DNA of 64,000 bases, taken from positions 124,001-188,000 of the IMG/VR virus record IMGVR_UViG_3300046694_000136; one strand, 5' to 3'. Numbering within the stretch: position 1 is the stretch's first letter; each line of letters begins with the position of its first letter. The notes under the pieces were generated by a model. That model worked only from the letters and a program-made list of their open reading frames with translations. It was not told where the DNA came from and ran no database searches. This DNA is from a virus. Below, piece after piece: positions 9,024 through 15,615 of the stretch. Position numbers and translations under genes: made by a program.

Positions 9024-10364
9024 ATGGAAATGCCTCGTGCGTTAGCGAACGTCATTGAGTTCGCCAGAACGGTCAACACGTACCAGCAACCCACCATGTC
9101 TACGCTGACCGCGATGATCATTACACCGGACAACGAACAGATTGAACTGATCATGCCTAAGGGGATGTCTCGTTTCAGTATGTATGCGTTGAACCGCTCG
9201 GATGACCTTCGGATCAAAGGTCAGCTGCAACCTGGTGTCTACATGAACAAGGTGTTAAAGAACAAGGACAACCTGTTTCTCGAAGTTACTGAACGTCAAG
9301 GACTGACTCAGGTGACTCAGAAGTACCGGGCTACTCCTAAGGGTGATGCTAACCCCCAGATGGAAGGTAACAGTGTCAAGCTGGCCAACATGGAAGCTAA
9401 GGACTTCTTGAACATTGTTGAGGTTGAGTTCCAGTTGATGGAACCTGGCTATGCCATCCTGAAGAACAAGATCGTTACTGACAAACACTTGATGGGTACG
9501 GTACGGGATGTTCTTTACTACCAGCTCATCAAGTTCGGTAAAGAACTGCCGTTGATTGGACCGGATGCGTGGAGAGGTGTTGACATCGAGGAACCTGTGG
9601 ATAACATCCGCATCTTCCCAGTGGTTGATATCTCCCCACCTATTCCTTTGAAGGACTTGGGTCAGTGGTTGCAAAACGACGACCAGTTCGGGTTCTACTC
9701 CAAAGGCTTCGGGATGTATTACCGCAAAGGAATGTGGTACATCTTCCCGTTGTTCAAGATGGGTCGTTACGAAACAGCTCGGAAAGTGCTGAACATCTAT
9801 CGGGTTCCTCAGGACGTGCTCCCCACACTGGAGGTGACTCACTTCACTGAAGGCAAGGTAACCACTATCCTGTCTACAGGGACGGCTAAGCATATTGACG
9901 GCTCAGACATCGTTAAGCAGAACAAAGGTACGGGTAAACGTATCGTTAGCTCTGACGCGGTTATGGGTGAGACTGGTGGGTATTACAACAACGGTGTTCA
10001 CCTGTCCACTCGGGCAGACACCTTGAGTGAGTACCAGACGTCCAAGCGGGGGAGTGGTGAGGAAGTAGCGCCATTCGCCAGTGAACCGACTAACAACTTG
10101 GCTAAGCACTTGTCCGATAACGCTTTCAACGAGGGTAACTTGGAGACCATCCAGTGGATGAACTCTGACCACTCTGTGTTGGAACCCGGGATGGCTGTTC
10201 GGTTCTTCTTCCTGACAGGCGACGTGTTGTCGTACAAAGAAGGAACCTTGCTGGGTGCTCGTACTGAGCATGTTCGTGATCAACAAACCCCTAACGATCT
10301 CAAGTTCAGACAGAGTAGTGCATTGTCTTTGTTCCTGAATGACCAGGTCGTTGAAGTGACTTAA
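9024..10364 (+). CDS. Virion structural protein, 446 aa
   Basis: ATG 9024 is favoured over ATG 9030 because an AGG SD lies eight bases upstream. The protein has a beta-rich N-terminal domain (residues 1-130), a middle domain with FYSKGFGMYYRKGMWYIFPLF around residues 225-250, and a more polar C-terminal domain. The middle segment followed by a short RVP-type motif recalls jumbo-phage structural proteins annotated as virion-associated, possibly baseplate components. It is the last gene of the 5.5-10.4 kb run. A consensus SD without a gene follows its stop. Confidence 0.5.
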   Translation: MEMPRALANVIEFARTVNTYQQPTMSTLTAMIITPDNEQIELIMPKGMSRFSMYALNRSDDLRIKGQLQPGVYMNKVLKNKDNLFLEVTERQGLTQVTQKYRATPKGDANPQMEGNSVKLANMEAKDFLNIVEVEFQLMEPGYAILKNKIVTDKHLMGTVRDVLYYQLIKFGKELPLIGPDAWRGVDIEEPVDNIRIFPVVDISPPIPLKDLGQWLQNDDQFGFYSKGFGMYYRKGMWYIFPLFKMGRYETARKVLNIYRVPQDVLPTLEVTHFTEGKVTTILSTGTAKHIDGSDIVKQNKGTGKRIVSSDAVMGETGGYYNNGVHLSTRADTLSEYQTSKRGSGEEVAPFASEPTNNLAKHLSDNAFNEGNLETIQWMNSDHSVLEPGMAVRFFFLTGDVLSYKEGTLLGARTEHVRDQQTPNDLKFRQSSALSLFLNDQVVEVT

Positions 10365-10443
10365 GTAATTTTTAAGGAGGGTGTTGTTTATATACGGATG
10401 GTAAGGAATCTCTGGGGAAAGGGGATTATTTTGTATTAATAAT

Positions 10444-10474
10444 AGGGTACTAGCCTAACGGCTAGTACCCTTTC
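10444..10474 (+). terminator. Terminator ending the 5.5-10.4 kb structural set
   Basis: A perfect 12-bp stem (10444-10455 with 10460-10471, loop TAAC) is followed by TTTCCTTCT. The non-coding stretch 10365-10609 also holds an orphan SD, a TATG element at 10479 and a promoter-like octamer at 10511. Confidence 0.8.
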
Positions 10475-10510
10475 CTTCTATGCTCTTATCCCGCTAGGGA
10501 TTTATAGACC

Positions 10511-10518
10511 TACATCAT
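10511..10518 (+). promoter_or_regulatory. Promoter-like octamer TACATCAT
   Basis: The box lies 32 bases after a TATGC element and about 90 bases before the gene at 10610, downstream of a terminator. It belongs to a set of eight TAYATHAY-like boxes in this window that resemble the phiKZ early promoter core TATATTAC. GGATGA follows at +2, as in other members. Confidence 0.45.
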
Positions 10519-10609
10519 CGGGATGACTAAAGAGTTAATCTTTATTATTAAACTCAACAGTCTTTATTATTGTAAATTAACCACACCAACCGAAAAGGGA
10601 AGAATGGAA

Positions 10610-12646
10610 ATGAGTGAAGGTAAAAACATTGTTTTGGTAGCCACTGGTTACAGTCGCCGTGAGCTTTCTGAAATTAAGGATAAAATCGGCAGATGTGTAA
10701 TCCTCAGCTCGATTGGGGATGGTCCTATCATTGGGACGATGGAAAAACTCCTACAAGAAGGTTATCAAGTAGTTTCTACGGAAACTATCGAGCCTAGTGG
10801 GGATAAGAATAAATTAGTAGTAGCTGAAGATCTGGATCGCATGATCCTTCGAGAACAACTGAAAGCACTCGGCATCGAGATTGAAGTAGTTGTTGATTCA
10901 GATTCAGTCAGCTCTATGGTCAATGGCTTGCTCGCCCTTCCTTCTACTCATGAGGAGATGAAGAAGATCCTTGGTCATACTCCTTACGAGGGTAATTACG
11001 AAAGGGACTGTCACCAGCTTCTTGGTCAAATCAAAGAGGCTTTCCGTCTGTTCATGATGCGGCATCCAAAGAACGAAGCCCTTCGTGACCTTACTATCGG
11101 TCGTCTGGGCAAGGAACTGACTGAACGTGCTCCTAGCTCCGATGTCAAAGACTCTGCAAAAGAAGCTTCTGTCACAGTCACCGTCGGCGAGGGTGTCAAG
11201 AGTGAGGACCTTCTGTTCGAAATCTTGAAAGAAGTAAAGGGCTTTCGTGAATCGGTTCAGTCGCCTTCTGCTGACGATCGTCGTAACCACGCAATCAGAG
11301 AGTTCCTGTCGACTTCCCAGTTGTCGGTAGAAGCAATCGTCAACGGACTGCGCGCCATTGAGGCCGGGACCACAGAGCAAGCTGGTTCCGATCACTATAC
11401 CAGAGCTCTCGCAAAGGAACGGATCACCAAGGCTATCAACGGTGGACTGAAACACGTCGGTAATGGGAAGAACTTTATCGAGGCTCTAGCCGATGCTTTG
11501 CTGGGGGACGAAAAGCAGGAAACTCGTACGCCTACTACCAAGGAAGAGTTTGTCAGTCTGTTAACCGAAGCGGTAGGTGATGTCGGGGCTGCTCGAGTAC
11601 TTCCTCCGATCTCCTTGGATCGCATGACCGCCAACACTCGTGAGCAGGTTGTCAAACTGTTGAACCCGACCTTTTCTGCGGTGTTCCATGGTCACTATAA
11701 CGCACATATCCAGACTTTCAGCACGGAGCAGATCTTTAAGGCCCTCGTTGAAGCATTGGACGGAGATGATAGTGTTGTCAACTTCTACGGGCTGAATACA
11801 CTCGGGGTTAGCGATAAAGCAACATTGCGTCATGAACTTTCCCGGGCGCTCGGTATCCATCGGGCTAAAGTGGTCGGTAGTAACAAGCAAAGTTTCTTGG
11901 AGGGTCTGATTAACGCTCTGCAAGAGGATAAGGTAATCGATAGTCACATCGTAGTGAACGGTCTCGGTAACCTGACCGAAGCAGACGGTGTTGAGCTGGT
12001 GAATATCCTCAAGCAAGGTCTTGGTGACTCGGTGTTCGTTGGTCATCAAACCAGAACCGAGAATATCCTCAGGAAGTTACTTGAGGCGGTTTCCGGTGAC
12101 GAGATCAATCAGGTAACACTCCATGATCTGAAATACATTGACAGTCGTGCCAAGCGCAATCTGTGCGCCGCTCTTAAAGTTGGACTAACCAAGTTCGAAG
12201 AACTCGAGCAACGGGATAAGAACTTCGCTATTAACGGAGCTGAGACTGAAAAGAAACCTAACGTGAACCTTACTCTGGGTAAACTCGTTCACGAATGGAA
12301 ACAGGCTGCCGCTGAAAAGGGTATTGAAATCAATGAAATGGAGTTGCTCAATCATCTCCTCCAACAAGTCATTGCCCAACATTCCCCTATGTACCGACTG
12401 GAAGGTGGTAAGTGGGTTGAGCGTGTCGTTCCCTTGGCTCGTCCTCTTGACTGGTCTGTAGTTACCCAAAACATACCTGAGCAGGTAACCACTGCTATTG
12501 TTTTCGGTAATCACACGTTCGATTGTACTAAACGTGAAGACGGTAGTGTTAAGGTTACTACTAACCATGGGGATAATAAATCGAGCAACCTTATCATCAC
12601 CAAAGATGGTTCGGTTAAGTTCGAAGATCCTGGCTATCTGGGATAG
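10610..12646 (+). CDS. Unknown 678-aa protein with repeated helical modules
   Basis: ATG 10610 is chosen because AAGGGA lies nine bases upstream; ATG 10604 is only three bases from it. The first 70 residues have an alpha/beta pattern with a possible nucleotide- or ligand-binding fold (NIVLVATGYSRRELSEI, then a Gly-rich turn). From about residue 290 there are at least three diverged repeats of about 75-80 residues. Each begins with L-x-x-L-x-x-A-L-x-x-D and ends in a helix closing in G-L. The C-terminus is beta-like. I do not recognise the family. It stands alone between two hairpins with its own promoter-like box, so it is probably expressed separately from virion genes. Confidence 0.45.
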   Translation: MSEGKNIVLVATGYSRRELSEIKDKIGRCVILSSIGDGPIIGTMEKLLQEGYQVVSTETIEPSGDKNKLVVAEDLDRMILREQLKALGIEIEVVVDSDSVSSMVNGLLALPSTHEEMKKILGHTPYEGNYERDCHQLLGQIKEAFRLFMMRHPKNEALRDLTIGRLGKELTERAPSSDVKDSAKEASVTVTVGEGVKSEDLLFEILKEVKGFRESVQSPSADDRRNHAIREFLSTSQLSVEAIVNGLRAIEAGTTEQAGSDHYTRALAKERITKAINGGLKHVGNGKNFIEALADALLGDEKQETRTPTTKEEFVSLLTEAVGDVGAARVLPPISLDRMTANTREQVVKLLNPTFSAVFHGHYNAHIQTFSTEQIFKALVEALDGDDSVVNFYGLNTLGVSDKATLRHELSRALGIHRAKVVGSNKQSFLEGLINALQEDKVIDSHIVVNGLGNLTEADGVELVNILKQGLGDSVFVGHQTRTENILRKLLEAVSGDEINQVTLHDLKYIDSRAKRNLCAALKVGLTKFEELEQRDKNFAINGAETEKKPNVNLTLGKLVHEWKQAAAEKGIEINEMELLNHLLQQVIAQHSPMYRLEGGKWVERVVPLARPLDWSVVTQNIPEQVTTAIVFGNHTFDCTKREDGSVKVTTNHGDNKSSNLIITKDGSVKFEDPGYLG

Positions 12647-12702
12647 TAGTGAATTAAGTAATTAATTACTACACGCACTATAGTAGTACCCCACCACGTA
12701 AA

Positions 12703-12732
12703 CCTCTCCTCAGCCTTAAGGCTGAGGAGAGG
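12703..12732. terminator. Hairpin after the 678-aa gene
   Basis: A perfect 13-bp inverted repeat (12703-12715 with 12720-12732, loop TTAA) has no good T-run after it. It belongs to a family of similar hairpins seen at 13381, 27977 and 36347. Confidence 0.6.
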
Positions 12733-12775
12733 TAACCACTATCTATGCAATTTAAGTTATGCCTTCTTTTAAACC

Positions 12776-12783
12776 TATATCAT
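12776..12783 (+). promoter_or_regulatory. Promoter-like octamer TATATCAT
   Basis: The box lies 42 bases upstream of ATG 12825, 32 bases after a TATGC element and 22 bases after AAGTT. The same AAGTT-to-box spacing is found at 24515 and 61861. Confidence 0.45.
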
Positions 12784-12824
12784 CAGGGTAGTCAATCATT
12801 CGATTAATGTACCGGAGTACCGTT

Positions 12825-13370
12825 ATGGAACTTGTTAATTGCACCCTTGAACAACTTACCGACTTGGTTGGTAATACCGGTATTACCCGTCTCCACCGTA
12901 TGGGGATTGAGTATCCGGGTGAAGTATTGAACATCATCTTCGCTGAGACAGGTGATTTCCCGATCATCGATCAATACCCAGCTCAAGCTTTTGTATCTCG
13001 CATCAATATGGATACAAGAGAAATTAGCTACGATAAGAAAGATCCGTTGGCAATCGTTTTCTACCCAGCGATCATGAAAGAACAGCACACAGGGTTTCCA
13101 GTAGGCGAGACATTCCTTAACATCGGTACGCTCTTGCATGAGCTGACACACGTTAAGCAAGTGTTCTCTGGTCGCCTGGAATCCTTGGGTTGGCTTAAGA
13201 TGAACTGGGAGGGCGTATATCACGAGATCGAGATGAACGGCTACCTTGCCTACCCTTGGGAGAAAGAAGCCTGTATGGAGCAGCTGGAGTGGATTACCCG
13301 GGGTAATACCATCATGGCCGAACTGCACTATAACGGTCTGGTGGAAGCTTCCAAGCAAATCAAACCATAA
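12825..13370 (+). CDS. HExxH zinc peptidase-like protein, 181 aa
   Basis: ATG 12825 has a CGGAG SD. The motif LLHELTHV at residues 103-110 gives the zincin signature HExxH (H105, E106, H109). A downstream WEKEA at residues 145-149 offers a Glu (E148) as the usual third zinc ligand about 39 residues on. This is the arrangement of gluzincin-type small metallopeptidases found in some phages. There is no signal peptide, so it should act in the cytoplasm. Targets are unknown; possibilities are host-protein cleavage or processing of a phage protein. It is flanked by hairpins and has its own promoter-like box. The fold call is fairly safe; activity is inferred. Confidence 0.7.
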   Translation: MELVNCTLEQLTDLVGNTGITRLHRMGIEYPGEVLNIIFAETGDFPIIDQYPAQAFVSRINMDTREISYDKKDPLAIVFYPAIMKEQHTGFPVGETFLNIGTLLHELTHVKQVFSGRLESLGWLKMNWEGVYHEIEMNGYLAYPWEKEACMEQLEWITRGNTIMAELHYNGLVEASKQIKP

Positions 13371-13380
13371 GCATACATAG

Positions 13381-13430
13381 GTACCCTACCAGCCTCTGAG
13401 GCTGGTAGGGTACTAATCTATGTTTTTTTT
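13381..13430. terminator. Bidirectional terminator between zincin and helicase
   Basis: A perfect 14-bp stem (13381-13394 with 13400-13413, 5-nt loop) lies between converging genes. On the plus strand it is followed by TAATCTATG and a run of T. Confidence 0.8.
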
Positions 13431-13435
13431 TCGTC

Positions 13436-14965
13436 TTACATCATGTCGTCAGCGTTTTCCAAACCTTTGTTGGTGATCTTCTGTTGCAGGCTTCGTCTGA
13501 ACATTGGTTTACCCATGATGTCATGGAGCAATCCGAACTTAGGGTCCAACCGGTAGAAGAAGAAACGATCGGGCGGAGGAGCGCCTTCACCTCGCATCTT
13601 CCCTAGCATGCAGCACCAGTAACTCGCTTGCTGACCACGAGCCACATGGATGCCCAGCACACAGTCTACTTCGTTAGTGATCTTGGTCGACGTCTCTGTC
13701 ATCGACTGACCAGCAGTTTCCCGAATGAAGTAAACCTCACTCTCATCGTCCATCTCTTTCAGCGATCGTTTCGCATCAGGGTTGAGCTGGTGAGGAGTGA
13801 TGAAACAAATACCACGGTTGATCATGAACGAACGAACACGACGGTACAGTAGTTGCAACTTGTCAGACTTACTGTCGCCCGGGATCTTGTCGTAGTTCAT
13901 CAGAGCGAGGTAGTCGTAACCGTAGAGGATGATCTCGTGACCACGTAGCTCCAGAGTACGAACCCGATCCATCAAACGGTTCATGTCTTCTTTGTTGGAC
14001 TCGATCTGGTTAATGACCAAGAACCAACCGTTCTCTTTAAAAGACTTAGCAATTTCATCAGCAATCGAAATGGCATCGTCATTCAAGAAGTTAGCGTCGT
14101 TATCCAACGACGCAGCACAACTCAACTTGTACATCCGCTCGAGTACCAAGCCCATCGTGTCTTCCGATGAGTCGAAGCAGATAGTCGGGATCTTGGAAGG
14201 ATCGCGCAAGAAAGGAGTGTTGTACTTAGCGATACCCCACAGCAAGTGACCCATGGTCAAAGACTTACCGCGGTTAGTCAGTGCTTCAATCATGTAAGTC
14301 TTGTTACGGTTGAACCCACCATCTGGATACATGGCAATGTTCAAACCGTGAAGAGGACTCTTCAGAATACCTTCAGGACTCTTCTCACGTTTGGCCAACT
14401 CAATAACGGCCAACATGCTGGCAGGGTCATTGGTGTTAACACTGACAACTACTTCAGACTGACGCTCATTAAACGAATCGTTAACCCGTTCTTGAATGAG
14501 ATCTAACAAAGCACCCCAGTCTTCACGTTTCATCTCATGGAGATCTTTGTAAGCAAAGTCACGAATCTTCTGTCGGAATCGTTTCTGGAAAGCTTCTTCT
14601 TGAGCGTTCTTACGGATGTCTTTAATCTGACGGAAGATAAGACGACGGATCATTTCTTCCGAGTCAAAGTCCTCCATCCCTTCCGCTACCACTTTCTTAA
14701 TGGTATCGTCACCTTTGCTAAATACAGCAATACGCTGAGTCAACAAAGATTTTATAAGCGGGTCTCCATCCTCCTGGTCGAGTGTCCAGAAGATCGCTGC
14801 GCGTATACCCTCCCGAAGCGCTTTGTCTTGAGTCAAGATATCGGGAGGTGGTGCCGGTAATTCTTCCAGAATTTCAGTCAATTCTGTTGTTAAGTTTTTG
14901 TCCTTTAGCTTCTTAGCTTGATAGACAGAGGTCAACAGTTTGACCAATACCAGCAAATCGTTCAT
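13436..14965 (-). CDS. DnaB-like replicative helicase, 509 aa
   Basis: Start ATG 14965 (minus strand) has a GGGAG SD; the longer frame would run into the divergent gene. The N-terminal 200 residues are helical. The C-terminal half shows the DnaB/gp41 RecA core: Walker A ALTNRGKS (K234, S235), FDSSED at 264-269 in the position of the H1a Glu region, Walker B ILYGYDYLALM with D351, and PHQLN at 391-395 in the place of H4 SQLN. The first Walker A glycine is replaced by Ala. It should unwind DNA at phage forks as a ring hexamer. It is the only minus-strand gene in the first 28 kb, bounded by a terminator on one side and a 27-bp divergent gap on the other. Confidence 0.85.
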   Translation of the reverse strand: MNDLLVLVKLLTSVYQAKKLKDKNLTTELTEILEELPAPPPDILTQDKALREGIRAAIFWTLDQEDGDPLIKSLLTQRIAVFSKGDDTIKKVVAEGMEDFDSEEMIRRLIFRQIKDIRKNAQEEAFQKRFRQKIRDFAYKDLHEMKREDWGALLDLIQERVNDSFNERQSEVVVSVNTNDPASMLAVIELAKREKSPEGILKSPLHGLNIAMYPDGGFNRNKTYMIEALTNRGKSLTMGHLLWGIAKYNTPFLRDPSKIPTICFDSSEDTMGLVLERMYKLSCAASLDNDANFLNDDAISIADEIAKSFKENGWFLVINQIESNKEDMNRLMDRVRTLELRGHEIILYGYDYLALMNYDKIPGDSKSDKLQLLYRRVRSFMINRGICFITPHQLNPDAKRSLKEMDDESEVYFIRETAGQSMTETSTKITNEVDCVLGIHVARGQQASYWCCMLGKMRGEGAPPPDRFFFYRLDPKFGLLHDIMGKPMFRRSLQQKITNKGLENADDMM

Positions 14966-14971
14966 TCCTAA

Positions 14972-14982
14972 CTCCCTAGGAG
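14972..14982. promoter_or_regulatory. Shared, near-palindromic SD for two divergent genes
   Basis: CTCCCTAGGAG reads as AGGAG toward ATG 14993 on the plus strand and as AGGGAG toward ATG 14965 on the minus strand. Only 27 bases separate the two start codons, so each gene's SD uses the same 11-bp element. Confidence 0.7.
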
Positions 14983-14992
14983 CAACTAACCA

Positions 14993-15538
14993 ATGATCTT
15001 CAAATACCCGAACGGAGATCCGTTCCACGTTATCTTTCTGACCAGCGACCTTTTGGCGGCTGCTCAGGGTGCAAAAATCCCGTTGTTGGACTTGCACAAA
15101 ATTCATTCATACCATGGCCACCTGACATTCCATCAGGTGGCTGGGCACATCGCAGTTCAGCAAGAAGTTGCTAAATTGCTTGGTGTTGAGATGCCCGAAC
15201 TGAAGACGTTGTTTGGTGAAGGCTACAACGGCGGAATGGTTGAGCAAGCATTCAATGAGATCGACAGTAATTCGTTACGGGAGCATTTGATCCGTTCCAC
15301 ACACTTCAAATCGATTTCAGTAGGGCAAACGATCCTTCTTGTTGTTGAACCAAATGACGAGGTTTCTACCTCTGGATGGGAAAAGCTCAAGGGAAGAACG
15401 CTTTCTCTGGCGTTGCAGCAAACACTCTATGAGCAGGTAGGTTATCTGAAAGTTCATAATGGCAAGGTTATTCGCCCCGCTGTTGGAACGTTCACGATGG
15501 CCGACGTCTATGGATTTGTCGCTAAACAGAACCCCTAA
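14993..15538 (+). CDS. Unknown 181-aa protein divergent from helicase
   Basis: ATG 14993 has an AGGAG SD on the shared palindrome. The product begins with a beta strand containing HVIFLTSDLLAAAQGAKIP, then a His-rich segment (HKIHSYHGH at about 35-43). I do not recognise the family and see no complete catalytic motif. Its position, divergent from the helicase and 78 bases before the capsid gene, is compatible with an assembly or replication accessory role. The gap to the capsid gene holds a TATG-type element (15557-15560). Confidence 0.4.
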   Translation: MIFKYPNGDPFHVIFLTSDLLAAAQGAKIPLLDLHKIHSYHGHLTFHQVAGHIAVQQEVAKLLGVEMPELKTLFGEGYNGGMVEQAFNEIDSNSLREHLIRSTHFKSISVGQTILLVVEPNDEVSTSGWEKLKGRTLSLALQQTLYEQVGYLKVHNGKVIRPAVGTFTMADVYGFVAKQNP

Positions 15539-15615
15539 CGAAGCGGCACAGTATTTTATGTGCAGTTTAATACCGCATTAACTTGCATAAATCACTTTCT
15601 CGACAGGAATGTATC

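Noticed and set aside
10398-10439. 13-codon open frame after the orphan SD, as a leader peptide
   Set aside because: The spacing from the SD (about 18 bases) is too long and there is no attenuator-like structure next to it.
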